Source: Mucilaginibacter sp.
GTDB lineage: Bacteria > Bacteroidota > Bacteroidia > Sphingobacteriales > Sphingobacteriaceae
NCBI RefSeq assembly: GCF_028288105.1
Contig: NZ_JAQBOI010000152.1
Span: forward strand, 1-39,469
DNA: 39,469 nucleotides
Reading direction: 5' to 3'
Shown here: piece by piece, positions 1-7,213 of the stretch
Layout: every line of letters starts with the position of its first letter
How positions within the stretch are numbered: the first letter of the stretch is position 1
Notes under the pieces: model-generated
Told to the model about the DNA's origin: nothing
The model's input: the letters and a program-made list of their open reading frames with translations, nothing else
Databases searched by the model: none
Made by a program: the position numbers and the translations under genes

Positions 1-16
1 AACGGCGAATATCTAT

Positions 17-126
17 GTCATTTCGAACGAGCGTAGCGAGGAGAAATCTTCTCCGCCCCTGCTTTTACGGATGCAGGGCGACTACTTATCGCTCGTAGAA
101 GATTTCTCTCTATCGTTCGAAATGAC
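17..126. repeat. REP/MITE-like inverted-repeat element
   Basis: The outer 14 bases are a perfect inverted pair (GTCATTTCGAACGA at 17-30, TCGTTCGAAATGAC at 113-126). The pairing continues inward with small gaps through GAGAAATCTTCT and its complement, leaving a GC-richer centre. No protein is encoded. The layout (about 110 bp, long imperfect palindrome, intergenic, beyond the 3' end of the epimerase gene) fits a dispersed palindromic element. I believe similar sequences recur in Sphingobacteriaceae genomes, but copy number cannot be seen from this window. Confidence 0.75.
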
Positions 127-147
127 AAGTGGGGAATGGCGAAATTT

Positions 148-176
148 GCTAACTGCCAACTAAAAACTGCCAACTA
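148..176. repeat. 7-nt periodic repeat, CTAACTGCCAA family
   Basis: Four consecutive 7-nt words (CTAACTG, CCAACTA, AAAACTG, CCAACTA) lie at the 3' end of the epimerase gene and reach its stop codon. The same words recur between smpB and pcm (19849-19921) and after rpoN (36871-36945). Confidence 0.6.
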
Positions 177-572
177 AATACTCTGGCACAACTCTATCAG
201 CACCCCATTAGTCCCTTTGGGGTGTACAAAGCAAACTAATTTGTTATCCGCGCCTTGTTTTGGCGTCTCATTCAACAAAACAAAACCTTCATTTTTCAGG
301 CGCTGCATTTGGGCCTCAATATCAGTCACTTCAAAAGCAATATGATGTATGCCTTCGCCGCGTTTCTCAATAAATTTAGCTATCGGGCTATCGGGATTAG
401 TGGCTTCCAGCAGCTCTATTTTATTTGGGCCGGCCTGCAGGAAAGCGGTTTTAACCCCTTCGCTGGCTACATCCTCTGTCTTATAAACAGTTGTGTTCAG
501 CAATCTCTCATAGATATCTCCTGCCAGCTTAACACTGTTAACCGCTATACCAATATGCTCTATCTTGTTCAT
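174..572 (-). CDS. mce: methylmalonyl-CoA epimerase
   Basis: This 132-residue vicinal-oxygen-chelate (glyoxalase-fold) protein is predicted to interconvert (R)- and (S)-methylmalonyl-CoA in the cytoplasm, linking propionyl-CoA to succinyl-CoA. It has the expected metal-binding landmarks: an N-terminal KIEHIGIAV strand with His, a central GIHHIAFEV with His, and a C-terminal VLIEL with Glu. Length matches the family. The reading frame extends 12 codons further upstream, but the Met at 572 starts directly at MNKIEHIGIAV, as family members do. It is divergent from iscS and shares a roughly 100-bp intergenic region with it. Methylmalonyl-CoA mutase genes are not in the window. Confidence 0.9.
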   Translation of the reverse strand: MNKIEHIGIAVNSVKLAGDIYERLLNTTVYKTEDVASEGVKTAFLQAGPNKIELLEATNPDSPIAKFIEKRGEGIHHIAFEVTDIEAQMQRLKNEGFVLLNETPKQGADNKLVCFVHPKGTNGVLIELCQSI

Positions 573-646
573 GTCCAAATATTGTAAATAAATGGCATGT
601 AAATGCAATTTATAGCGGTTTGCAGATATAAAAGTAAAAAGTTGCG

Positions 647-654
647 TATATTTG
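647..654 (+). promoter_or_regulatory. -7 box of the iscS promoter
   Basis: TATATTTG matches the Bacteroidota -7 consensus TAnnTTTG and lies 20 nt before the iscS ATG. No TTTG sits at the ideal 19-nt spacing upstream; the nearest TTTG (619-622) is 24 nt away. The call rests on the -7 box and position alone. Confidence 0.5.
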
Positions 655-673
655 TGTTGTTAATTTTTAATAC

Positions 674-1885
674 ATGAATATCCCAATTTATTTAGATAAT
701 AACGCTACAACACCTATGGATCCGAGGGTGCTGGAGGCTATGCTGCCATACTTTAACGAAAAGTTTGGTAATGCGGCAAGCCGTAACCATCCGTTTGGAT
801 GGGTAGCTGAAGAAGGCGTTGATTATGCACGCGAGCAGGTTGCAAAACTTATTGGTGCTACAGAGAAAGAGATCATCTTTACATCGGGCGCTACCGAGTC
901 TGACAACCTTGCCATAAAAGGTGTGTTTGAAATGTATAAAGAAAAAGGTAACCATATTATTACATCCGTTACCGAACATAAAGCTGTTTTAGATGCCTGC
1001 AAACACGTTGAAAAACTTGGCGGCCGTGTTACTTACCTGCCGGTTAAAGAAGACGGTTTAATTGACCTTGCCGAATTGGAAGCAGCCATGACCAGCGAAA
1101 CCATCCTGGTATCTATCATGTATGGTAACAACGAAATTGGTGTTATTCAACCTATTAAAGAAATGGCTGCCATTGCGCATAAATACGGTGCATTGTTCAT
1201 GACAGATGCTACACAGGCAGTGGGTAAAATACCTGTTAATGTTATTGCAGATGGTATTGACCTTTTAGCCCTATCGGCACATAAAATGTACGGCCCTAAA
1301 GGTGTTGGCGCATTATACGTTCGCCGTAAAGGCCCGCGTGTTAAAGTAACAGCACAAATGGACGGTGGCGGTCACGAGCGTGGTATGCGTTCGGGTACGT
1401 TGAACGTTCCGGGTATTGTTGGTTTAGGTAAAGCTTGCGAGCTTGCCGGCCTGGAGATGGAAAGCGAAGCAAAACGCCTTTCTGCCCTGCGCGATAAACT
1501 GCAAAGCGCATTAACTGTATTAGAAGAAAGCTACGTGAATGGTAATGTAGAACACCGCTTACCGCATGTTGCTAATATATCATTCAAATATGTTGAGGGC
1601 GAAGGTTTGATGATGGCCATGAAAGATCTGGCTGTATCATCGGGCTCGGCCTGTACATCGGCATCGTTAGAGCCTTCTTATGTATTAAAAAGCTTAGGAT
1701 TATCTGACGATCTTGCACACTCATCAATCCGTTTTGGCCTTGGCCGCTTTACTACCGAAGAGGAAATTGACTACGCTATTGAAATAACCAAGAAATCGGT
1801 TAACCACCTGCGCGAACTTTCACCACTTTGGGAAATGTTTAAAGAAGGAATTGACCTTGACTCGATTGAGTGGGCAGAACACTAA
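674..1885 (+). CDS. iscS: cysteine desulfurase IscS
   Basis: This 403-residue PLP-dependent enzyme takes sulfur from L-cysteine and passes it as persulfide to the scaffold IscU and to tRNA-thiolation acceptors. Visible landmarks are [14 protein letters not shown] (about residues 70-83), the Schiff-base lysine K204 in [10 protein letters not shown], and the mobile-loop catalytic cysteine C327 in [10 protein letters not shown], equivalent to C328 of E. coli IscS. Length and loop type place it in the IscS (class I) group rather than SufS. It heads an operon with iscU and iscA. I see no hscA, hscB, fdx or iscR here, so the cluster is a reduced ISC set. The ATG at 674 is the only sensible start. 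Confidence 0.95.
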   Translation: MNIPIYLDNNATTPMDPRVLEAMLPYFNEKFGNAASRNHPFGWVAEEGVDYAREQVAKLIGATEKEIIFTSGATESDNLAIKGVFEMYKEKGNHIITSVTEHKAVLDACKHVEKLGGRVTYLPVKEDGLIDLAELEAAMTSETILVSIMYGNNEIGVIQPIKEMAAIAHKYGALFMTDATQAVGKIPVNVIADGIDLLALSAHKMYGPKGVGALYVRRKGPRVKVTAQMDGGGHERGMRSGTLNVPGIVGLGKACELAGLEMESEAKRLSALRDKLQSALTVLEESYVNGNVEHRLPHVANISFKYVEGEGLMMAMKDLAVSSGSACTSASLEPSYVLKSLGLSDDLAHSSIRFGLGRFTTEEEIDYAIEITKKSVNHLRELSPLWEMFKEGIDLDSIEWAEH

Positions 1886-1890
1886 TTTAA

Positions 1891-1987
1891 TGTGCAAATA
1901 TGCAGATGCGCGAATGTGCAGATGCTTAGTTAAAATATATATATAACGAGTTAAAAAATCAACAATTCACTAACTCACTAATTCATA
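1891..1987. repeat. 8-nt periodic repeats between iscS and iscU
   Basis: Two word families sit in the iscS-iscU gap. At 1891-1922 there are four registered 8-nt words (TGTGCAAA, TATGCAGA, TGCGCGAA, TGTGCAGA). At 1964-1987 there are three (AATTCACT, AACTCACT, AATTCATA). A TA-rich run lies between them. No start codon or promoter is evident inside, so these would be transcribed with the operon. Confidence 0.65.
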
Positions 1988-1998
1988 AATTAAAAGCC

Positions 1999-2412
1999 AT
2001 GGCTTATTCAGATAAAGTAATTGACCATTATACTAACCCCCGCAATGTGGGCACGTTAGATAAGAGCAGCCACAAGGTTGGTACCGGCCTTGTTGGTGCA
2101 CCTGAGTGCGGCGACGTTATGCGTTTGCAAATTCAGGTTGATGATAACAATATCATCACCGATGCTAAATTTAAAACCTTTGGTTGCGGTTCGGCAATCG
2201 CTTCTTCATCTTTAGCTACAGAGTGGCTAAAAGGCAAAAGCGTTGACGATGCAATGAAGATTGACAATATGGATATTGTTGAAGAACTGGCTTTACCACC
2301 GGTAAAAATTCACTGCTCTGTATTAGCAGAAGATGCTATAAAAGCAGCCATCAATGATTTCCGTGTTAAAAACGGTATGGAACCATTTGTTCTTGAAAAA
2401 TCACATCACTAA
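1999..2412 (+). CDS. iscU: iron-sulfur cluster scaffold IscU
   Basis: This 137-residue scaffold protein is where IscS-derived sulfur and iron are assembled into [2Fe-2S] clusters. It follows the E. coli IscU pattern almost throughout: AYSDKVIDHYTNPRNVG at the N-terminus, then the three ligand cysteines in GAPECGDVM, FGCGSAIASSS and KIHCSVLAEDA. The LPPVK motif recognised by the Hsp70 HscA is retained, although no hscA lies in the window. It is second in the isc operon, 113 nt after iscS and separated from it by periodic repeats. Confidence 0.96.
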   Translation: MAYSDKVIDHYTNPRNVGTLDKSSHKVGTGLVGAPECGDVMRLQIQVDDNNIITDAKFKTFGCGSAIASSSLATEWLKGKSVDDAMKIDNMDIVEELALPPVKIHCSVLAEDAIKAAINDFRVKNGMEPFVLEKSHH

Positions 2413-2419
2413 TAACAGA

Positions 2420-2505
2420 TATTAGAATCAAGAGACAAGAATCAAGACATAAGTAATTACGTCTTCGTCTTGTTTCCTGGCTCTAAAAATCTTGACTCTA
2501 CTACT
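2420..2505. repeat. Imperfect palindromic repeat between iscU and iscA
   Basis: The left half repeats AATCAAG/GACAAG words (about 2424-2452). The right half (2460-2500) carries their reverse complement (GTCTTCGTCTTG, GGCTC, ATCTTGACTC), so the transcript could fold into a long degenerate hairpin ending just before the iscA start. A TTG-initiated reading of this stretch (from 2470) is in frame with iscA but encodes repeat sequence, not family sequence. Confidence 0.65.
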
Positions 2506-2832
2506 ATGGTAACTGTAACTGATAAAGCAAAAGCTAAAATAGATAACCTGATGCAGGATAGCGGGCTGGATGCTTCGTATTTCCTGCGTGTATCTGTACA
2601 GGGGGGCGGCTGCTCTGGTTTATCTTACAACCTCGATTTTGATAACGAGGAGAAAAAGGGCGACCAGTTTTTTGAAGACCGCGGTGTACGTTTTGCCTTG
2701 GATATGAAATCGTTTTTATACCTGGCCGGTACCGAGCTTGATTTTTCTGATGGCTTAAATGGTAAAGGTTTTAACTTTCATAACCCCAATGCCACACGCA
2801 CATGCGGTTGCGGCGAAAGTTTCTCGGTTTAA
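2506..2832 (+). CDS. iscA: A-type iron-sulfur carrier protein (HesB/IscA/SufA family)
   Basis: This 108-residue A-type carrier receives or delivers Fe-S clusters or iron to apoproteins. It has the family's three conserved cysteines, in GGGCSGLSY and in the C-terminal CGCGESF. The ATG at 2506 (MVTVTDKAKAKI) is chosen because it matches family N-termini; an upstream TTG in frame would add 12 residues encoded by the adjacent repeat. It is third in the isc operon and is followed by a strong terminator-like hairpin. IscA, SufA and ErpA cannot be told apart from sequence alone; the symbol follows the operon context. Confidence 0.93.
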   Translation: MVTVTDKAKAKIDNLMQDSGLDASYFLRVSVQGGGCSGLSYNLDFDNEEKKGDQFFEDRGVRFALDMKSFLYLAGTELDFSDGLNGKGFNFHNPNATRTCGCGESFSV

Positions 2833-2857
2833 TAACGTTTTATTAATAGCATATATT

Positions 2858-2894
2858 AAAAAGGTTGATTATATTTATATAGTCAACCTTTTTT
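2858..2894 (+). terminator. Intrinsic terminator after the isc genes
   Basis: AAAAGGTTGA is followed, after a short AT-rich loop, by TCAACCTTTTTT: a stem of about 10 bp ending in a T run. It lies 25 nt after the iscA stop and ends 10 nt before the start codon of the next gene. Confidence 0.8.
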
Positions 2895-2904
2895 GTTTAA
2901 TAAC

Positions 2905-3375
2905 ATGGAAAACAGGTCGCTTGTAATACTGGGCAGTAACCGTAAAAACAGCCTGACCGAGGCCATAACCCGGAAGGCACTACTGCAAACCGAATTTGAT
3001 ATGATCGATTTGCTTGATCATAAAATAGCCCACTACAGCTACGACGGCCACTACCCTATCGGCGATGAATTTGAGGCCATCATCAGCAAAACCCTTCCCT
3101 ATAACAATATTATTTTTGCCACGCCGGTTTATTGGTATAGTATGAGTGGTGTAATGAAGGTTTTTTTCGATCGCCTTACCGACTTGATCACTATAAAAAA
3201 AGATCTGGGCCGTGGGTTAAGGGGTAAATCGGCCTCCATGATAGCCGTAGGTGCCGACGCCGCCATTCCCGATGGCTTCGAGGTACCCTTTAAACATACC
3301 GCAGCATACCTGGGCTTACAATATAAAGGTTGCACCTACTATGCTACTAAAAGCCAACCTAATTATAATAAATGA
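2905..3375 (+). CDS. NAD(P)H-dependent FMN reductase/flavodoxin-fold protein
   Basis: This 156-residue protein has a flavodoxin-like fold. It opens with a strand and phosphate-binding loop (LVILGSNRKNSLTEAI), contains the FATPVYWYSMSGVMKVFFDR segment typical of NADPH-dependent FMN reductase and flavodoxin-like folds, and ends in a GLQYKG strand. It probably binds FMN and carries out an NAD(P)H-linked reduction; the substrate is unknown. The ATG at 2905 is preferred to an in-frame TTG at 2893, which lies in the terminator T run. Its 3' end overlaps the next gene by 4 nt (ATGA), so the two are probably translationally coupled. Confidence 0.75.
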   Translation: MENRSLVILGSNRKNSLTEAITRKALLQTEFDMIDLLDHKIAHYSYDGHYPIGDEFEAIISKTLPYNNIIFATPVYWYSMSGVMKVFFDRLTDLITIKKDLGRGLRGKSASMIAVGADAAIPDGFEVPFKHTAAYLGLQYKGCTYYATKSQPNYNK

Positions 3376-4115
3376 TTCTTAAATTATACAAGCCTGTTTT
3401 ATTGTTACTGCTATTAAGTATTAATGTGTGTTTAGCTCAAAGCAATATGCGCACATTAAAAGAATTAACAGTGGATGTATCCGCCCGTGATATGCTTAAA
3501 CAGGAAATAAGTACCGCTAAAAACAAGTCAATAATTTTACCGGCAAACGAAAACAAAGCCGGAGAAGCATTATACCAAGCTCAAGTTACAAGCCGCTCAT
3601 TAATGGGTGCAGTTATATATTTTACAGGTGGTATTTTAATTGATAACGGTTGGATAAGGCTATTGGGATCTGGTAGTAACATGCTTCCGAGAAGCCTGCC
3701 GGGGTGGAATAAAGGGAAAACATTTAACAATTTTGGCGACCGACCGGGCTATCTTTTAATTGCTGACGACGCGATAGGTGGCTTTTTTGCCGTAAATGGT
3801 GGTGCCCTTGGGGCAGATATGGGAAAAGTTTATTACCTGGCTCCTGAAACTTTAAAATGGGAATCACTGAACAAGAATTATTCAGATTTCGTAGACTTTT
3901 GTTTAAATGGCGATCTTGATAAATTTTATGAAAGTTACAGATGGAAAAATTGGAAAAAAGAAACAGCCGTACTTAATGGAGATAATGTTTATAGCTTCTA
4001 CCCTTTTTTATGGAGCAAAGAAGGTCAGGATATAAGCAAGTCATCACGTAAGGTTGTGCCCGTTCAAGAGCATTACGATTTTACGTTATCTACTATTAGC
4101 CAGCTAAGTAAATAG
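3372..4115 (+). CDS. secreted DUF2625 family protein
   Basis: This 247-residue protein has a clear signal peptide (hydrophobic core at about residues 8-20, likely cleavage after VCLAQ). The mature part carries the pattern I associate with DUF2625: an N-terminal amphipathic region, ALYQAQVTSRSLMGAV, a Gly-rich GGILIDNGWIRLLGSG, and a GGFFAVNGGALG segment with a WESLN stretch. Family members I recall are cytoplasmic proteins of unknown function, so export here is noteworthy. Translation probably starts at the ATG inside the preceding stop (ATGA overlap). The family name is from memory; no function is claimed. Confidence 0.7.
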   Translation: MILKLYKPVLLLLLLSINVCLAQSNMRTLKELTVDVSARDMLKQEISTAKNKSIILPANENKAGEALYQAQVTSRSLMGAVIYFTGGILIDNGWIRLLGSGSNMLPRSLPGWNKGKTFNNFGDRPGYLLIADDAIGGFFAVNGGALGADMGKVYYLAPETLKWESLNKNYSDFVDFCLNGDLDKFYESYRWKNWKKETAVLNGDNVYSFYPFLWSKEGQDISKSSRKVVPVQEHYDFTLSTISQLSK

Positions 4116-4125
4116 TTTTTACGTC

Positions 4126-4330
4126 ACCGCAGCGTCGCACTTTGTGGGCCCTGCAACGCCTTGCATACGGCGCAGGGTATCTTTCAGAAGACCAGGTTGG
4201 GATGTATGTAATCCTCTAATCAAGCAAATCATGGTTCAGACAATTCCGTGTTAAGGATTGTAGCGGATACCGGCCAGTGGTTAATGCCTGTGCAGTATGA
4301 GCGCAAAGCCTGACCGAAGGCAACGCTCAA
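4126..4330 (+). ncRNA. Candidate structured RNA (Flavo-1-like element)
   Basis: This sits in the 359-bp gene-free stretch between two converging genes and is more GC-rich than its surroundings. It contains a CCCTGC/GCAGGG hairpin (4149-4177) with an extra GCC/GGC pair. Further along are GGATTGTAGCGGATACC (from about 4254) and a hairpin GAGCG...CGCTC (4299-4328) enclosing GCC...GGC. The AGCGGATACC and AAAGCCTGACCGAAGG blocks resemble, from memory, a multicopy intergenic RNA element of Bacteroidota (Flavo-1 type). No open reading frame of note crosses it. The element is visible; the family assignment is inference. Confidence 0.45.
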
Positions 4331-4474
4331 CATCAAAAATTACTTATTTTTCACCAAAAAAACGCCTTTTATTCGTCCATAGAACGCCTTTTTTCGCCTA
4401 TTTTTAATAGCTAATTATCAATATGTTCCACTTGTTCCGTGTCAATTACTATAATGGAACAAGGGAGCACAGGC

Positions 4475-5071
4475 CTAAAAGATCTCAATTACCTGCCCGG
4501 TACCTGCACCTAATACACTGCGGATATAACCGGCCACTACCCTATCCATAGTAACTGGTACATGCCCCGGGAAAGCGTCAAAATACTCCGGTGAATCTTC
4601 TACCACGCCCGGACTAATTGTATTTATCCTTACCCCGTTTTCCAAACCAATGGCTGCCGCTATAACAAACGAGTTTAGACCGCCGTTAACCGCGCTCAGG
4701 TTTGCACCGTAAAGCACCGGGTCGGTTGCCAATATGCCCGATGTAAGCGTGAATGAACCTTTAGGATTGATATAGTGTTGCCCTATCAGCACCAGGTTAA
4801 CCTGCCCCATTAATTTGCTGTCTATGCCTTTTTTAAAATCGGCCGGCGTCATGCTGCTTAACGGGCCAAAGTGGCCGCTGCCGGTAACACTTACCAAGGC
4901 ATCAAATTTGTCTGCCTTTTTGTAAAAAGCCTCAATAGATTCGGGGGACGTGATATCCACTTGCAGGTCGCCGCTTTTTGAACCGGCCGTTATTACTTCG
5001 TACTTATCTTTTAAAGCAGCGGTTACTTTTCTGCCTAATGTGCCGGATGCACCTATGATAATGATCTTCAT
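4475..5071 (-). CDS. short-chain dehydrogenase/reductase, divergent (lacks catalytic Lys)
   Basis: This 198-residue Rossmann protein has the NAD(P) loop GASGTLG (residues 7-13). Ser111 (TLTSG) and Tyr121 are in place, but the usual YxxxK reads YGANL, so the catalytic lysine position (125) is leucine. The later INTISPGVV segment matches the SDR fold. The short length and altered active site resemble the small Lin1944-like divergent SDR group. It may bind a dinucleotide without classical dehydrogenase chemistry. It stands alone on the minus strand, converging on the DUF2625 gene, and its upstream side carries 8-nt repeats. Confidence 0.8.
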   Translation of the reverse strand: MKIIIIGASGTLGRKVTAALKDKYEVITAGSKSGDLQVDITSPESIEAFYKKADKFDALVSVTGSGHFGPLSSMTPADFKKGIDSKLMGQVNLVLIGQHYINPKGSFTLTSGILATDPVLYGANLSAVNGGLNSFVIAAAIGLENGVRINTISPGVVEDSPEYFDAFPGHVPVTMDRVVAGYIRSVLGAGTGQVIEIF

Positions 5072-5080
5072 ACTGTGAAC

Positions 5081-5112
5081 AATTAGTGAATTAGTGATTT
5101 AGTGATTTCATT
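5081..5112. repeat. 8-nt periodic AATTAGTG repeat
   Basis: AATTAGTG, AATTAGTG and ATTTAGTG follow each other in exact 8-nt register immediately upstream of the SDR start codon. The word recurs at 10378-10415, 16165-16243 and 34419-34432, and in reverse complement at 1964-1987. Confidence 0.65.
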
Positions 5113-5240
5113 CTACTATGTGCTTTCGTTAACCAAGCTAAACAATTAAAAAGTCATATGATAAATGTGACGGTCAAACCAGGGTCAGATTTATATTGAT
5201 ACTTCGCTATTATGCCGTTTATAATTAAATGTAAAATAAT

Positions 5241-5248
5241 TAGCTTTG
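5241..5248 (+). promoter_or_regulatory. -7 box of the acyl-CoA synthetase promoter
   Basis: TAGCTTTG matches TAnnTTTG, 30 nt before the ATG. TTTA at 5218-5221 sits at the ideal 19-nt spacing and matches three of four bases of the -33 TTTG element. Confidence 0.5.
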
Positions 5249-5278
5249 TTAAGCATATAAACCTGATATATAAACTTA

Positions 5279-7192
5279 ATGAACATCGTTGCTCAGCAAT
5301 CAACCATACCGGGACTTATCCGGAACATTGTAGCGAACATACACCCCGAAGACCATACCTTTCTTATCCACAAGGTAAAAGATGCCTGGGTTGAGATCTC
5401 CTATAAACAAGCGCTCGAAAAGATTGATGCCCTGTCGGCGTGGTTCCTGAATATCGGTATTAAAAAAGGCGACCGCCTTGCCCTGATCATTGAGAACGGC
5501 CCCGATTATATTTATTATGACCAGGCCCTGCAGCAAATTGGCGCGGTAAATACCTCTATTTACCCAACCCTATCCGAAACTGAAATAGAATATATCCTGA
5601 ACGATTCGGAAGCGCGCACTATACTTACCGGTAACCCTTTCCTGCATCGCAAGGTTTTAAAAATAGCCAATAGTTGCCCTTCGCTTATACGCATTATACC
5701 CGCGTTTGAGGGCTTTGAAAAGTTTAGCGAAGGCCTGCAATTAAATGCCGGCGTTGTGGGCTTAAAAAGAGTTATTGAGGAGGGTTTGCCCATTGTAGAT
5801 GAATCCCGCACAGCCATTAACGCCGCCCGCGAAGCCATCCTGCCGTCTGATCTTTCCTGCCTGATATATACATCGGGCACAACAGGTACGCCTAAGGGGG
5901 TAATGCTTACTCACCATAACCTGACCGAAAACTGCCGTGTTAGCTTAATGCAGATACCAATTATTGAAAAGACGGACATGTTCCTGTCCTTTTTGCCGTT
6001 ATCGCACGTATTTGAGCGCACAGCTACCTATTACATTTGCATGAATAAGGGCTGTACTATCGCTTTCGCGCAAAGCCTTGACCTGCTGGCCCGCAATATG
6101 GCCGAAGTTAAGCCTACCGTTATGTGCTGCGTGCCCCGCCTGCTGGAACGAATCCACGATAAGGCTATGAAAAATGGCTTATCTGCCGGAGGCATAAAAA
6201 CTAAAATATTTACCTGGGCAGTTAAAATTGGCCGCGAATACCGTTTGGTGCAGGAAGCCGGCAAAAAACCGGGCATCATACTAAGCGCCGAACAAAAACT
6301 GGCAGACAAGCTGGTATTCAGCAAGATAAAAGAAAAAACAGGTGGCCGCTTAAAAGTGCTGCTATCTGGTGGTGGCGCATTGCCTAAAAACATTGGTGAG
6401 TTTTTTGGTGATATCGGCATAAAACTATTAGAGGGTTTCGGGCTTACAGAAACGTCGCCGGTAATGTCGGTTACCGAGAATGATCGTATTATATATGGTA
6501 CCGTTGGCCGTATTATCCCCGGTATTGAAGTAGGTATCCAAAACGTGGATACCAAAAAGATCTACACTTCGCAAACCTACGATAACTTCAGCCCCAATTT
6601 TGAATCGGAAGAGGGCGAGATCATTGTTCGCGGGCATTGCGTAATGAAAGGTTACTGGAAAAAACCGGAAGAAACCTCCGCGGTTATTGATCCGGAAGGC
6701 TGGTTTCATACAGGTGATATCGGCCGTTTTTACAGGGGCAACCTACAAATAACCGATCGTTTAAAGAACATGCTGGTTAATGCTTATGGCAAAAATATTT
6801 ATCCTACCCCGGTAGAGAATACTTATTTAAAAAGCCCTAAAATTGAACAGGTATTTTTAATTGGTGATAAGCGCGAATTTATAACGGCCATACTGGTTCC
6901 GGGCCGCGAATTACTGCAGGAAACATTTAAACTGGGTGATGACTTTTTTGAGAAGCCCGACCTGTTTATAGATGATAAAGAGATAATTGATTGGATTGGC
7001 CAGGACATCAAACGCTTGTCAAACGAATTAGCCAAATTTGAGCGGATCAAAAACTTTAAAGTGAAACGTACACCTTTTAGCATGGAGGCCGGCGAAATAA
7101 CCCCTACCCTTAAAGCCAAGCGTAAAGTAATAGAAAAGAAATATGCCGATGCCATTGATGACCTGTACAACTGGGAAGATGATGCGGAATAA
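5279..7192 (+). CDS. long-chain acyl-CoA synthetase (AMP-forming)
   Basis: This 637-residue ANL-superfamily enzyme is predicted to activate fatty acids to acyl-CoA through an acyl-adenylate at the inner face of the membrane. The P-loop TSGTTGTPKG is at residues 198-207, followed by PLSHVFER, the adenine motif region EGFGLTETSPV, the hinge region GWFHTGDIG and TDRLKNMLVNAYGKNIYP. Length and the C-terminal KFERIKNFKV/TPTLKAKRK segments match bacterial long-chain FACS of the FadD/FAA1-like type. Chain-length preference cannot be read from sequence. It is followed after 21 nt by the CPBP gene, probably in one transcript. Confidence 0.92.
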   Translation: MNIVAQQSTIPGLIRNIVANIHPEDHTFLIHKVKDAWVEISYKQALEKIDALSAWFLNIGIKKGDRLALIIENGPDYIYYDQALQQIGAVNTSIYPTLSETEIEYILNDSEARTILTGNPFLHRKVLKIANSCPSLIRIIPAFEGFEKFSEGLQLNAGVVGLKRVIEEGLPIVDESRTAINAAREAILPSDLSCLIYTSGTTGTPKGVMLTHHNLTENCRVSLMQIPIIEKTDMFLSFLPLSHVFERTATYYICMNKGCTIAFAQSLDLLARNMAEVKPTVMCCVPRLLERIHDKAMKNGLSAGGIKTKIFTWAVKIGREYRLVQEAGKKPGIILSAEQKLADKLVFSKIKEKTGGRLKVLLSGGGALPKNIGEFFGDIGIKLLEGFGLTETSPVMSVTENDRIIYGTVGRIIPGIEVGIQNVDTKKIYTSQTYDNFSPNFESEEGEIIVRGHCVMKGYWKKPEETSAVIDPEGWFHTGDIGRFYRGNLQITDRLKNMLVNAYGKNIYPTPVENTYLKSPKIEQVFLIGDKREFITAILVPGRELLQETFKLGDDFFEKPDLFIDDKEIIDWIGQDIKRLSNELAKFERIKNFKVKRTPFSMEAGEITPTLKAKRKVIEKKYADAIDDLYNWEDDAE

Positions 7193-7213
7193 TTACGCCA
7201 ACAGGGCAGCTAA

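Noticed and set aside
1888..1990. CRISPR array
   Set aside because: The repeats here and elsewhere are 7-8 nt words without spacers of constant length, and no cas genes are present.
2470..2505. TTG start extending iscA by 12 residues
   Set aside because: The extra codons come from the palindromic repeat; the ATG at 2506 matches family N-termini.
4200..4340. Remnant of a protein-coding gene
   Set aside because: Translations of this GC-rich stretch contain stops and no recognisable motif; the paired hairpins fit an RNA or repeat better.
4431..4463. CTTGTTCC/GGAACAAG hairpin as a terminator between convergent genes
   Set aside because: The 8-bp stem is real but is followed by no T tract on either strand, so I did not list it as a terminator.
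5212..5394. 60-residue plus-strand frame
   Set aside because: It overlaps the start of the acyl-CoA synthetase in another frame and has no protein-like features.
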